A program made the position numbers and the translations under genes. Positions 15,532 to 23,279 of a stretch of 55,139 nucleotides of DNA are shown here, one piece after another. How positions within the stretch are numbered: the first letter of the stretch is position 1; every line of letters starts with the position of its first letter. This DNA comes from a virus, in the IMG/VR virus record IMGVR_UViG_3300046457_000152, positions 1 through 55,139 of that record, one strand, 5' to 3'. Under the pieces are notes generated by a model, which saw nothing but the letters and a program-made list of their open reading frames with translations, searched no databases and was not told where the DNA came from.

Positions 15532-15783
15532 TCACGCTTCGCAGTACTGTCGCCATCCGATCCTGACGGCGCCGCTGTCCAGGTGCTCAATGCGCACGCC
15601 GCTCGTTTCTTCGATTTCCTGGATTACCTGACGCCATGCCTCTGGGCTTTCATCATCGTTGCGGGCGATGGTGACGACTTGAACCTTCTGAACGCCTGGC
15701 GCAGCTATCAGACGCTGAATGCGCCGTCCAACTAATTCATATGAGTCTCTGACATGCGATGTGGGTGACGCGATTTTTGGCAT
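15532..15783 (-). CDS. DUF1654 protein, SOS-controlled
   Basis: Start at ATG 15783 after AAGGAGCGTCCC; 83 residues. SYELVGRRIQRLIAAPGVQKVQVVTIARNDDESPEAWRQVIQEIEE is the DUF1654 pattern, a small Pseudomonas-specific family often found in prophages and SOS regions. A LexA box (CTG-N10-CAG, 15803-15818) lies about 20 bases upstream, so expression should rise on DNA damage. Transcribed as a single gene with its own terminator. Function unknown. Confidence 0.85.
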   Translation of the reverse strand: MPKIASPTSHVRDSYELVGRRIQRLIAAPGVQKVQVVTIARNDDESPEAWRQVIQEIEETSGVRIEHLDSGAVRIGWRQYCEA

Positions 15784-15802
15784 GGGACGCTCCTTGCTTA
15801 TA

Positions 15803-15818
15803 CTGGATATGCATACAG
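15803..15818 (-). promoter_or_regulatory. LexA (SOS) box upstream of the DUF1654 gene
   Basis: CTGGATATGCATACAG, extended on both sides to TA...TA, matches the CTG-N10-CAG consensus with an AT-rich centre, 20 bases before the start codon. Confidence 0.8.
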
Positions 15819-15898
15819 TATTGTTCCTGCCATATTTTGGCAAGAGTCCTTTGGTCTCTCTGGCTAGGAGGGCAGGGGCACCACTTTTGGGTGGGCGG

Positions 15899-15921
15899 AA
15901 AAAAGCCCGCACTTGGCGGGC
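15899..15921 (-). terminator. Terminator of the cI-downstream cassette
   Basis: On the minus strand GCCCGC/GCGGGC with a five-base loop is followed by six T. It closes the transcript carrying the three genes downstream of the repressor and insulates them from the DUF1654 gene. Confidence 0.8.
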
Positions 15922-15967
15922 CGATGGGTGAACTGTTTTTATGGCTCATTCGCCGAACCGTTTCGAA

Positions 15968-16606
15968 TCAGCTAGGCGGAGGAATCAGATGAAGGGCATA
16001 GGCCATAAATGATACAAAAATAATGTAACCCAACAATGTAATGATCGCTTCAGTTCTTCGATCTACGAATCGTGCAAACCCGCCAAGCAAAAACTGCTGC
16101 TCAAGCGCTTGCTTTATGAGTGCAGCGGTTTTGGTGACAAAGTTTCCTCGGAATAAATTGCTAAACTCCAGCTCCAAAGCTGATTCTAATTCGCTGGATG
16201 TATCTCGGATATTTTCGACAATTACAGAGCTTGGTGCTTGTCTTGAAAATATAGAACTTTGGAAGTTATCCAAAGTTATCGCGTCAACAAAGGATGAATA
16301 TTCATGGATGTATGAGGAATTCCTGATTCGCAGGTAGCCCAAATGCTCACTTAACCTGCTTTCCATCATTACAATGGTTGTCTCAAGGTTGTAGTTTTTG
16401 CGCTTTGAAGTATGGTAGGTAATTGCTTCTTTTTGAAGAGCGTCTATGTCTTCGAATATTTTGGCTAGAGCGGCTCTAATTTCTTTCCGCTCTTCGCGTC
16501 TATTGTTCTGCCAATTTACAATCAGCCATCCTACAATTACCAGTGCCCAGGTAACGGGATAAAACCATATTGGAGTTCCGTTACCTTGGTTCACTTCTGC
16601 CATCAA
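15968..16606 (-). CDS. Two-span membrane protein of the rexAB-position cassette
   Basis: A 212-residue protein with an N-terminal membrane segment (about 12-32, IWFYPVTWALVIVGWLIV), a long charged, helical cytoplasmic or periplasmic region and a second membrane segment near the C-terminus (about 186-208). No enzyme motif. It overlaps the preceding DUF4325 gene by 26 bases. The gene is AT-rich (about 40% GC in two 60-base lines counted). As the only membrane member of the cassette it is the natural candidate for an effector, by analogy with RexB, but this is inference. Confidence 0.78.
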   Translation of the reverse strand: MMAEVNQGNGTPIWFYPVTWALVIVGWLIVNWQNNRREERKEIRAALAKIFEDIDALQKEAITYHTSKRKNYNLETTIVMMESRLSEHLGYLRIRNSSYIHEYSSFVDAITLDNFQSSIFSRQAPSSVIVENIRDTSSELESALELEFSNLFRGNFVTKTAALIKQALEQQFLLGGFARFVDRRTEAIITLLGYIIFVSFMAYALHLIPPPS

Positions 16607-16946
16607 TCATGCTCCGTATGAAAGAGTTGCTCTTTTGGTTTTTTCCGCGAGCCTCATGAATATATGTCTTTATTCTCTGCACTAAGTTGTGGTCGCGAGA
16701 GTAAATGACTATTAGTGATTCAACAAGATCTGCAGGGTATTTTCTTGCAATGCCTCCAAAAGCCTCTTCCAGAAAAGATGACCCGTACCCTCTGGCTCCA
16801 TCAAGATAAACCTCGATCCTTTCATGATCCTTCATGCGTGGCTCAAGGTATTTTTCCCTAAATAACTCACCACTATAAGGGCCGTCGCTTTTATATCTTC
16901 CAGCTGGGTGTTTTGAAAATTCCTCAGCCAAATGTACTTCTTTCAT
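16581..16946 (-). CDS. STAS-like DUF4325 protein
   Basis: A 121-residue protein with the DUF4325 STAS-like pattern: YSGELFREKYLEPRMKDHERIEVYLDG, then GYGSSFLEEAFGGIARK. STAS-like domains act as switch partners of GHKL kinases (anti-anti-sigma style). Here the GHKL ATPase gene immediately precedes it, with an ATGA overlap (16943-16946), so the two proteins very likely interact. The usual phospho-acceptor region reads GARGYGSSF with Ser residues available. AT-rich like its neighbours. Confidence 0.82.
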   Translation of the reverse strand: MKEVHLAEEFSKHPAGRYKSDGPYSGELFREKYLEPRMKDHERIEVYLDGARGYGSSFLEEAFGGIARKYPADLVESLIVIYSRDHNLVQRIKTYIHEARGKNQKSNSFIRSMIDGRSEPR

Positions 16947-17983
16947 GATGTGGGCCTCGCCGTTAAAGGCATTTGCCAGTAAATTATTGTTCCATTGGTA
17001 GACCGCTGGAAGTCGTCATAGGTTTCCTTCCCGTCTTTGATTTGATACCAACCCTTGTTGCTTTGCAAGATCGCGATGCCGCCGTCGGTGGCCAAAACTG
17101 TTTCTACGATTTGCGTCAGTCCTTTGCCCCTATTGTGCTGTCTGGTCCGGGTTTTGCTGTGTCGGATAGCCCCCCTAATCAGTCGCGCATCCCCCAAATT
17201 ATGGAATCCAAAACGAGAAAGAACGAGGTACCATTTTCTCCATCCGGCATCATCACTATACGGAAGTGATCCAGGTATCCCGACGCCGAGATCACAAAAA
17301 ACCACCGTCAGCATCCCATCCTTTTCTTGCGAAAACATCCACCACGGCTTGTAGCTTTTCGACGATGCTATCCCGTCCGCTCGCCTTGCTATGTACGCGT
17401 GGTGGTGAGCGTTGGTCATCGCTTCGGTTAAGCCGGCGTACAGCTCTTCTTGTAATGCAGGAGTAATGATGCCGTCATAGTTGCCGAGAATAACGTCGTA
17501 TTTCGCACCGGTTACTTCTTGCCCTTTTGCTACTCGCCAATTTATGACGTCGTCTAATTCACATGGCTTCACAGGGACTTTTTTGCCTATGCGCGTGTAA
17601 AAGCCTATTTGCTGCAGTACTAAAGATGCTTTTTTATTTAGTGGTATTGTTGATCTAATGTTAAGGCTTGGGAATAGATCAAGAAGCCTATCAATTTCCG
17701 CGAAGAATAAAATAGTGCCACTAGCGATAAATTTTTGCGTTTTGGAAAAATCTATCAAGATTGATCTGCACCCTGATTTCACTGATGCTCTGATTTGTTC
17801 AATAAAGTCTATTAGCTTGTCTCTTGGCTCGTTGAGCGCGCAAAATACTTTAGGTGCATGATGCACTTCAGTTTTCTTATTTTTCCTATTCTTCAGCGAT
17901 GGCCTAGCGCGAAAGATTTTTTCTAATGCGTACCTGTGTCTGCGTAAGGCTACTTCTTTGTAATTGAGAGGTGGCTTTTTCAT
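16943..17983 (-). CDS. GHKL ATPase (histidine-kinase-like) with N-terminal STAS-like region
   Basis: A 346-residue protein. Residues about 70-135 look STAS-like (GCRSILIDFSKTQKFIASG...). The C-terminal half is a GHKL ATP-binding domain: N box with Glu187 and Asn191 followed by HHHAY, G1 box Asp231-x-Gly-x-Gly235-Ile-Pro, G2 box RGKG (285-288), and a closing beta strand (GTIIYWQMP). There are no transmembrane segments and no H box, so it is more like an anti-sigma kinase or GHKL defence ATPase than a sensor histidine kinase. It has its own AAGGAAGG ribosome site and lies 95 bases after the repressor stop in the same direction. Confidence 0.85.
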   Translation of the reverse strand: MKKPPLNYKEVALRRHRYALEKIFRARPSLKNRKNKKTEVHHAPKVFCALNEPRDKLIDFIEQIRASVKSGCRSILIDFSKTQKFIASGTILFFAEIDRLLDLFPSLNIRSTIPLNKKASLVLQQIGFYTRIGKKVPVKPCELDDVINWRVAKGQEVTGAKYDVILGNYDGIITPALQEELYAGLTEAMTNAHHHAYIARRADGIASSKSYKPWWMFSQEKDGMLTVVFCDLGVGIPGSLPYSDDAGWRKWYLVLSRFGFHNLGDARLIRGAIRHSKTRTRQHNRGKGLTQIVETVLATDGGIAILQSNKGWYQIKDGKETYDDFQRSTNGTIIYWQMPLTARPTS

Positions 17984-18078
17984 AAAGTGCCTTCCTTGTC
18001 ATGTAGCGCTTTCATATAAGTAGACTAGGGGGGTTGAATCTCTCAAACCGTATTTGGTTACTCGTTTGGTCGTGAACC

Positions 18079-18735
18079 TTAAAATTTTTGAAGAGCTCGA
18101 ACAACAACGCCGACTATACGGCAGTGCTCGTCGAATACTTCAATCGGATAACTGGGATTTAGCGGTTTCAAGAACAACTTTCCACCGTCATTCACCAGTT
18201 TCTTAAAGGTCGCTTCATTGCTCTCTGGGAGCTTGGCGATCACCAGCTTGCCAGGTGTCGCCTCTGCTTCGGTGTCTACCAGAATCAGAGTCCCTTCTGT
18301 AATGCTTTGCCCAACCGGGGAAGTCATCGAGTCGCCTTTGACCTCAAGCCAAAACGCCGCACCTTTTGAGTCGTACTCGGAAAACTCATAGCGATCCGAG
18401 AAGCCGGCCGGGTAGGGCTCCACGGCCTCAGCCCAGGCGCCGGCGGCTACCCAGCTAATCACCGGGTAGCGATAGGACTCCACGGGCTGACGTGATTCGC
18501 CCACGTTGGATTCGATCGCCACTGAATTGATCATCTGACCAATATTCTCGGATAGCCAAATGGCACTCACGCCGCACGCATGCGCAATTTTCGGCAGGTG
18601 TGCGCTTTGGAGGTTCTTTCCAGTTTCCAGCTGCGAGATCACCGGCTGCTCAACCCCCGCCTTAAGAGCGAGTGCCTTCTGCGTCAGCTTGGCGTGAATT
18701 CGTGCGGATTTGATTCTTTCGGCGAGTGTGCTCAT
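18079..18735 (-). CDS. cI: CI-like prophage repressor (HTH-XRE plus S24 peptidase)
   Basis: Maintains lysogeny by binding the ATAAGC palindromes at PL and PR. From ATG 18735 it has 218 residues: an N-terminal XRE helix-turn-helix (about 5-45; QKALALKAGVEQPVISQLETG), a linker, and a LexA/S24 peptidase domain. The self-cleavage site is Ala98-Gly99, the catalytic Ser136 lies in GDSM and Lys178 in EATFKKL, so RecA-stimulated autocleavage and SOS induction are expected. Upstream codons to 18771 run into the operator; TATAAA lies nine bases before the ATG, so the PRM message may be leaderless as for lambda cI. Confidence 0.95.
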   Translation of the reverse strand: MSTLAERIKSARIHAKLTQKALALKAGVEQPVISQLETGKNLQSAHLPKIAHACGVSAIWLSENIGQMINSVAIESNVGESRQPVESYRYPVISWVAAGAWAEAVEPYPAGFSDRYEFSEYDSKGAAFWLEVKGDSMTSPVGQSITEGTLILVDTEAEATPGKLVIAKLPESNEATFKKLVNDGGKLFLKPLNPSYPIEVFDEHCRIVGVVVRALQKF

Positions 18736-18747
18736 CCGCTGGAATTT

Positions 18748-18808
18748 ATAAGTTCCCTTATCGGCTTGCAAATAAGTTTCCTTCTACTTAAAGTATAAGC
18801 AGGCTTAT
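18748..18808. promoter_or_regulatory. OR operator region with PR and PRM
   Basis: Three operator-like dyads are regularly spaced: ATAAGTTCCCTTAT (18748-18761), the weaker ATAAGTTTCCTTCT (18772-18785) and ATAAGCAGGCTTAT (18795-18808). Rightward PR is TTGCAA (18766-18771), 17 bases, TAAAGT (18789-18794). Leftward, TATAAA within the first operator is a likely PRM -10. The layout (three sites between divergent cI and cro) matches a lambda-type switch. Confidence 0.82.
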
Positions 18809-18823
18809 CATGAGGGCTTTCAT

Positions 18824-19036
18824 ATGACCCCTATCGAAAGGCTCGTCGACTTCTTCGGCGGGCAAACAAAAACCGCTTCAGCGCTCGACGTATCCCAGGC
18901 AGCAGTTTCGTACTGGGTTTCCGGTATTCACCCGATGCGCGCGGAAAAAGCATTCAAGGCAGAAGAGTTGACTGGTGGAAAGATCACTGCGCGCGAGCTG
19001 TGCATTCCCCAGAAAGGCGCCAAATCCGCCGCCTGA
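18824..19036 (+). CDS. cro: Cro-like regulator
   Basis: A 70-residue helix-turn-helix protein: ERLVDFFGGQTKTASALDVSQAAVSYWVSGIHPMRAEKAFKAEELTGGKI is the pattern of Cro/YdaS-type proteins. First gene from PR, divergent from cI across the OR sites, so it should compete with CI for the operators and favour lytic growth. Confidence 0.88.
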   Translation: MTPIERLVDFFGGQTKTASALDVSQAAVSYWVSGIHPMRAEKAFKAEELTGGKITARELCIPQKGAKSAA

Positions 19037-19100
19037 AAACCCTGTCCACCGTTCCATTGAAGCCATCTTGACCGCAACCGACCCAAGGAAAAACTAGGAC

Positions 19101-19568
19101 ATGAAAACGCCCGTACTAGAGACCCGACGCCAAGTAATGGCAGCCGTGTCCAACGCTTTCCCTGGTGGGATGGACTGCGCAGCCGCCCGCCTTGGCATCA
19201 AGGACAAGCGCCTGGAAAACCAGATCTACGAGACGGCCGGGTGTAAGCCCTTGAGCGATGCCGAGATATTCGTGTTGGAAAGCGAAACGAAGACCGAGCA
19301 CCTGCCGGACTACATCTGTGCGATGTACGGCGGCGTGTTCGTAAAGATCCCAGAGGCAGGGGAGTTGGACAACGTCGATCTGTATCAACGCTCGCTGGCT
19401 GCATCCGCGCAGCGTGGCGCTCTTGACCAGATGGTGGCTTTCGCCTTGGAAGACGGTGAGATCGACCCGATCGAAGCAAAGAAGATTCGCGCCCTGCACG
19501 CCAAATACATGTCCGCGAGTCTTGAGGCCATCGGCGCCGTAATTGAATTGCACAAAGTCCGCGCATAA
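19101..19568 (+). CDS. CII/YmfL-family phage regulatory protein
   Basis: A 155-residue protein starting with ETRRQVMAAVSNAFPGGMDCAAARLGIKDKRLENQIYE, the pattern of the CII-like/YmfL regulatory family, in which the N-terminal half forms a DNA-binding unit and the C-terminal half is helical. It follows cro at 64 bases with AAGGAAAAACTAGGAC upstream, the normal place of cII. It probably activates lysogenic promoters, by analogy. Confidence 0.8.
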   Translation: MKTPVLETRRQVMAAVSNAFPGGMDCAAARLGIKDKRLENQIYETAGCKPLSDAEIFVLESETKTEHLPDYICAMYGGVFVKIPEAGELDNVDLYQRSLAASAQRGALDQMVAFALEDGEIDPIEAKKIRALHAKYMSASLEAIGAVIELHKVRA

Positions 19569-19584
19569 ATCGCAGGCACAAAAA

Positions 19585-19605
19585 AGCCGGGATTGCGCCC
19601 CGGCT
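19585..19605 (-). terminator. Hairpin between the cII-like and antirepressor-like genes
   Basis: AGCCGGG/CCCGGCT stem with a seven-base loop preceded by six A on the plus strand. It reads as a terminator on the minus strand; for the rightward operon it lacks a T-run and would at most attenuate. Confidence 0.45.
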
Positions 19606-19621
19606 GATTCATTAACTCTTG

Positions 19622-20437
19622 ATGGGGCCGATTATGCATAGCCAACCTACTTCAAGCAATACCCCCAGTAATGTCGCGACACGTTTTTCGAATTCTGAAA
19701 ACGTGTCGCGTGAAAAGATGAGCAGCTTTGTTCTTCTTGATTTGGTCAACGCTGCCCGTACGGAGTTCGGCGAAAGCGAAGTTCGCCGCAACGATTTCAC
19801 GGCTCGATGCCGGGATGAGCTGGAAGGCGAATACTACGAAACTTTCGTAGTAAAGAATCAGCGCGGACCAGCCTCTGAAGCTTTGCTGCTGACCAAGGAT
19901 CAGTGCCTTCTGATTTCGATGCGCGAGTCGAAAGCTGTGCGTCGCTCGGTCGTCTCCAAGATCAATGCCCTGTCTCAGCCGAGCGAACTCTCCCGCATGG
20001 ATCTCATCCAGCTCGCCTTCGAAGCTGAGCAGCAGCGACTGCAGTTGACCATCCAGGTTGAAGCACAGGCCTCGAAAATCCACTCCATGGAAAACCTGTT
20101 TAAGGAAGGGATGACCCACACCCAGTTCTGCAAGGGCCTCAATGGGGTCAACGTCATGCAGGTGGGCAAGTACCTCGAAGGTCGCAACTGGCTCTACAAC
20201 GAGAGCAAGTCCGGCCTGCGCTTCCGTGTGGCGTCCTACGCCCGCGACAAGTACATGACCGAGCATCAGCACGAAGTCACTCCCCACGGCAAAGAGCCGT
20301 TCGTTTCCTTCACGCCGGTTCTGCTCAAGAAGGGCGCCGTGCGCCTGTACGACCTGTACCTGGCCGGCGCACTGCCCATGAAGAAGAACTGGGACGGGTT
20401 GTTCACTCACGACAAAGCACTGCGAGGTGCCGCGTGA
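19622..20437 (+). CDS. Rha/KilAC-type antirepressor-like regulator
   Basis: About 271 residues. The segment SSFVLLDLVNAARTEFGESEVRRNDF... SEALLLTKDQCLLISMRESKAVRRSVVSKIN resembles the Rha/antirepressor N-domain, and the C-terminal half (MTHTQFCKGLNGVNVMQVGKYLEGRNWLY) a KilAC-like domain. Such proteins counter repressors or redirect regulation. A 36-base palindrome (19675-19710) lies within the first codons, so translation may truly start at ATG 19718, after the palindrome; the upstream residues (HSQPTSSNTPSN) are low-complexity. The start is therefore uncertain. Confidence 0.72.
   Translation: MGPIMHSQPTSSNTPSNVATRFSNSENVSREKMSSFVLLDLVNAARTEFGESEVRRNDFTARCRDELEGEYYETFVVKNQRGPASEALLLTKDQCLLISMRESKAVRRSVVSKINALSQPSELSRMDLIQLAFEAEQQRLQLTIQVEAQASKIHSMENLFKEGMTHTQFCKGLNGVNVMQVGKYLEGRNWLYNESKSGLRFRVASYARDKYMTEHQHEVTPHGKEPFVSFTPVLLKKGAVRLYDLYLAGALPMKKNWDGLFTHDKALRGAA
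19675..19710. promoter_or_regulatory. 36-base dyad, CGCGACACGTTTT type, copy 1
   Basis: Perfect 13-base arms (CGCGACACGTTTT and AAAACGTGTCGCG) separated by ten bases. A second 36-base copy with the same outer arms lies at 26612-26647. Probably a protein-binding operator shared by the two locations. Confidence 0.6.
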
Positions 20438-21360
20438 GCATGGGACTTATGGTCGCCGCGATGAAGCTTCGCGTCGGCAATCCATTGCGCAAGCTGGTCT
20501 TGATAAAGCTGGCAGACAACGCAAGCGACGTAGGCGAGTGCTGGCCTTCCTACCAGCATATTGCTGACCAGTGCGAGATCAGCAAGCGTTCGGTCATGAA
20601 CCACATCACCGCCCTGTGTGAGGCGGGACTGTTGCGCAAGGAAATTCGGAAGGGTGGCCCGAAGGGGAATTCGTCGAACGTTTACTTCCTGACCCTCGAT
20701 GGTGGTGCACCTCCTGCACCAGGGGTAGTGCAAAAGATTCACCCGGGTGGTGCAGCAGGTTCACCCCCTAGTGAATCTCCTGCACTAGGGGGTAGTGCAG
20801 CAGTTGCACCCAGAATCAGTAACTCTCTTGAACCAGTCATGGAACCGGTCATTGAACCAATGGCACCCCCGGCTTCCGCCGAGGTCGCGCCGGTTCAAAC
20901 TCGCAACTTGGTGCTGGTCGTTGATCGGACCGATGCGCCACGGGTCGAGATTCCGGCCGACATGCCAGGCCCAAAAGACCAGTCCTGCAAAACCTTCAAG
21001 GTCTGGGCGAACTACGCCATGGCCTACCGAAAGCGCTACAGCACCTGGCCAGTGTGGAACGCCAAAGTTGGTGGACAACTCGGCCAACTGGTCGATCGCC
21101 TCGGCGCCGATGTCGCTCACCACGTCGCTGCCCACTTCCTGAAAACCAGCGATGCCGCTGTTCTCCGCAAGTGCCACAGCCTCAACGAACTGCTGGCCAA
21201 CGCCGAGAGCTACCACACCCAGTGGGTGACCGGTCAGCGCATCAACGGAACGACTGCCCGCCAGATGGAGCGCACCGAAGCGAACGTCTCCGCCGCCGAG
21301 CAGGCCGCGCAAATGGTCTTGGCCAAGCGACAAGCGGGAGAGCGCAATGAATACATTTGA
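20434..21360 (+). CDS. O-like replication initiator with winged-helix N-domain
   Basis: A 308-residue protein. The N-terminal ~95 residues are a phage replication winged-helix domain (VLIKLADNASDVGECWPSYQHIADQCEISKRSVMNHITALCEAGLLRKE). A Gly/Ala/Pro-rich linker (about 90-130) is encoded by an iteron cluster, and the C-terminal half is helical. The arrangement repeats lambda O, whose gene also contains the origin. The GTG start at 20434 overlaps the previous stop (GTGA); ATG 20440 is an alternative. Confidence 0.82.
   Translation: MSMGLMVAAMKLRVGNPLRKLVLIKLADNASDVGECWPSYQHIADQCEISKRSVMNHITALCEAGLLRKEIRKGGPKGNSSNVYFLTLDGGAPPAPGVVQKIHPGGAAGSPPSESPALGGSAAVAPRISNSLEPVMEPVIEPMAPPASAEVAPVQTRNLVLVVDRTDAPRVEIPADMPGPKDQSCKTFKVWANYAMAYRKRYSTWPVWNAKVGGQLGQLVDRLGADVAHHVAAHFLKTSDAAVLRKCHSLNELLANAESYHTQWVTGQRINGTTARQMERTEANVSAAEQAAQMVLAKRQAGERNEYI
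20701..20815. other. Putative phage replication origin: iteron cluster in the initiator gene
   Basis: Repeated dyads of the form TGCACTA-GGGGG-TAGTGCA (20781-20799), TGCACCA-GGGG-TAGTGCA (20715-20732) and TTCAC-CCCCTA-GTGAA, plus several GGTGCA/TGCACC words. Two near-copies of CTCCTGCACYAGGGG(G)TAGTGCA occur at 20711 and 20777. Placement in the linker of an O-like gene matches lambda ori. Confidence 0.65.
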
Positions 21361-22144
21361 AATGAACGATCACCAGGTTGCCAGCCTCGCTGCTGCGATC
21401 TGCGCCACCGCCGAGGCCATGGGTCAGGAAATGAACCCAGGCACTGCAGCGATGATGGCCGAAGACCTCTGCGCTTACTCGGTGGCTGCCGTGAAAGCTG
21501 CGCTGAAGGCCTGCCGCTTCGAAGTGAAGGGCAAGCTCGCGATGGCCGACATTCTCCAGCGTGTGCAGGCCGCCGACGGCCGCCCGGGCAAAGACGAAGC
21601 CTGGGCGATGGCTATGACCACCAACGACGAATTCGAAACCGTGGTGCTGACCGACGAAATCCAGCTCGCTCTGGCTGCCGCGAAACCTGTTCTCGATGCT
21701 GGCGACAAGGTCGGTGCGCGCATGGCGTTCAACAGCGCTTACGAGCGTCTGGTGGGACAGGCCCGGGAGGACAACAAGCAGGTGAACTGGCATGTGTCCG
21801 TTGGCTTCGACGCCAACCGCCGCACGCAGGCAATCACCAAGGCCGTGCAGATGCAGCGCATCCCGCAGGAGCGCGGGCAGTTGTACTTGGCCGACCTGAG
21901 CGTGACACCGGTTACCGAAGACGGCCGGGCAGTGGTAGCGCTGCTCTCCGGTGAAGTTGCACGGCCTTCGCCAAAGCTGCGCCAGAAGCTGGCTGCAGTG
22001 AAGGAATCAATGCTCGCCATGCGCAAAGCCTCCGACGAGGAAAAAACAGAACTGCGAATTCTGGCAGCCAATGAGTTGGCGGATCGCCGGGCGCTGCTGA
22101 TTCAGCAGGCCGAACAATTGGAAGCAAGGAGCGCTGCTCAATGA
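21347..22144 (+). CDS. Phage protein in the position of replication protein P, 265 aa
   Basis: Overlaps the end of the initiator gene by 14 bases and is followed by an ATGA overlap. The protein is Ala-rich and helical. N-terminal residues (about 10-80) resemble proteins annotated as helicase loaders or replication P in Pseudomonas phages, and the C-terminal third is coiled. No ATPase motif is seen. Replication role is inferred from position. Confidence 0.65.
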   Translation: MNTFEMNDHQVASLAAAICATAEAMGQEMNPGTAAMMAEDLCAYSVAAVKAALKACRFEVKGKLAMADILQRVQAADGRPGKDEAWAMAMTTNDEFETVVLTDEIQLALAAAKPVLDAGDKVGARMAFNSAYERLVGQAREDNKQVNWHVSVGFDANRRTQAITKAVQMQRIPQERGQLYLADLSVTPVTEDGRAVVALLSGEVARPSPKLRQKLAAVKESMLAMRKASDEEKTELRILAANELADRRALLIQQAEQLEARSAAQ

Positions 22145-22464
22145 CCATCGATAAACAAAAACTCCAGAAGCTGCTGTGGGCCGAAGCCGCGTCATTTCGT
22201 GCCGACTGCGCAAACTGGAAGCGCAACACCGAGGCCCTGCAGGAATTTCTTGGCGAGAAGACCGTGGAGGAGGTAGCTCTGGAGCTGCTGGCAGAGAACG
22301 AGGCGCTGCGCACGGCTGCGCTGGAGGCCCGCGAATTCATTCTTCACGAAGCCGAGGTGCGTGGGCTTCTGGATGAAAACAATGAGGTTTCCTTCAGGCA
22401 CCCAAGGCGCCAAGCGGCCATCGCATACATCGATGCCGCCATGAGCAAGGCGGTGCAGCCATGA
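22141..22464 (+). CDS. Small phage protein, coiled-coil, 107 aa
   Basis: ATGA-coupled to both neighbours (22141-22144 and 22461-22464). Helical, with a likely coiled segment (EEVALELLAENEALRTAALEAREF). Conserved type in this region of Pseudomonas phages; function unknown. Confidence 0.7.
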   Translation: MTIDKQKLQKLLWAEAASFRADCANWKRNTEALQEFLGEKTVEEVALELLAENEALRTAALEAREFILHEAEVRGLLDENNEVSFRHPRRQAAIAYIDAAMSKAVQP

Positions 22465-22607
22465 AGTCCTTATTGCAGTGGTTTGTCTTCTGGAAGCCAG
22501 CCAAGCACATCCCTATGGCGGTTTTTCAGGGAGTACTTGCAGGTCTGGTGTTTTCGCTGATCGTGTTTTCGCCTCTCTGGATTGAATTGCTTGAGGTGAA
22601 GCCATGA
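22461..22607 (+). CDS. Small membrane protein, 48 aa
   Basis: MKSLLQWFVFWKPAKHIPMAV followed by a hydrophobic segment (VFQGVLAGLVFSLIVFSPLWI). Start and stop overlap the neighbouring genes as ATGA (22461-22464 and 22604-22607). A single-span membrane peptide of unknown role inside the replication/nin region. Confidence 0.68.
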   Translation: MKSLLQWFVFWKPAKHIPMAVFQGVLAGLVFSLIVFSPLWIELLEVKP

Positions 22608-23011
22608 ACCCCGAATACACGATTCGCGACCGAAGCGATATCAACCGCCTCGCCGGGGCCTTGCACGCCATCGACCTGACCAAGCCGAAGGTGGTGGTGA
22701 TCCGTGACGAGAAACGCCCGGACGTCTGCAATCGCAAGATGTGGGCAATGCTCAAAGACGTTTCCGAGCAAGTGGTTTGGCACGGCAAGAAGCTAACCAG
22801 CGAAGACTGGAAGTGCCTTTTCAGTGCCTCGTTGGAGAAGCAGCGGGCTGAGCCTGGGCTCGACGGTGGCTTCGTCGTCATGGCCGTATCGACCCGCAGG
22901 CAGTCGCAGAAGTGGTTCAGCGATCTGTTCGAACTGATGCATGCCTTCGGCGCCGAGCGCGACGTGAAGTGGAGTGCAACTGACCACTGGGACGGCCGCT
23001 ATGACCAATAA
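22604..23011 (+). CDS. ninB: NinB-family recombination protein
   Basis: A 135-residue protein with the NinB pattern: VVVIRDEKRPDVCNRKMWAMLKDVSEQVVWHGKKLTSEDWKCLFSA, a central VMAVSTRRQSQKWFSDLFELMHAFGAERDVKW and end. Lambda NinB (Orf) loads annealing proteins by modulating SSB and RecA. Coupled upstream by ATGA and overlapping the next gene by 11 bases. Confidence 0.93.
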   Translation: MNPEYTIRDRSDINRLAGALHAIDLTKPKVVVIRDEKRPDVCNRKMWAMLKDVSEQVVWHGKKLTSEDWKCLFSASLEKQRAEPGLDGGFVVMAVSTRRQSQKWFSDLFELMHAFGAERDVKWSATDHWDGRYDQ

Positions 23012-23279
23012 CTTCAAACCGGGTGATCTGGCGCTCACTCTCATTTCCAGCTTCGGTTTCGCCGCAATGACCACAGTGAAACTCGACATGTTCCTGCGCA
23101 AAGGACAGACAGCTCAAGAGCCCGACGGCCGCCTGTTTACGCCAAAGTTTGATGGCTGGGTTGTCTATCGAGATGGCGAGGCCGGCGGTGGTTTCTTCCG
23201 TCCGGGGCACTTGATGCCCCTGCGCGGCGACTTCACCCCGGAACAGCAGAAAGCCAAGGAGGCCGAGCCATGCGCATAG
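23001..23279 (+). CDS. Small phage protein, 92 aa
   Basis: ATG 23001 (MTNNFKPGDLALTLI) is chosen over the longer frame, which would overlap NinB more. GDLALTL at the start and a GGFFRPGHLMPLRGD segment suggest a small beta-rich fold, seen in hypothetical phage proteins in the nin region. Function unknown. Confidence 0.7.
   Translation: MTNNFKPGDLALTLISSFGFAAMTTVKLDMFLRKGQTAQEPDGRLFTPKFDGWVVYRDGEAGGGFFRPGHLMPLRGDFTPEQQKAKEAEPCA

Noticed and set aside
19585-19605. Strong rightward terminator before the antirepressor-like gene
   Set aside because: The T-run is only on the minus strand, so it is not a good stop for the rightward operon.
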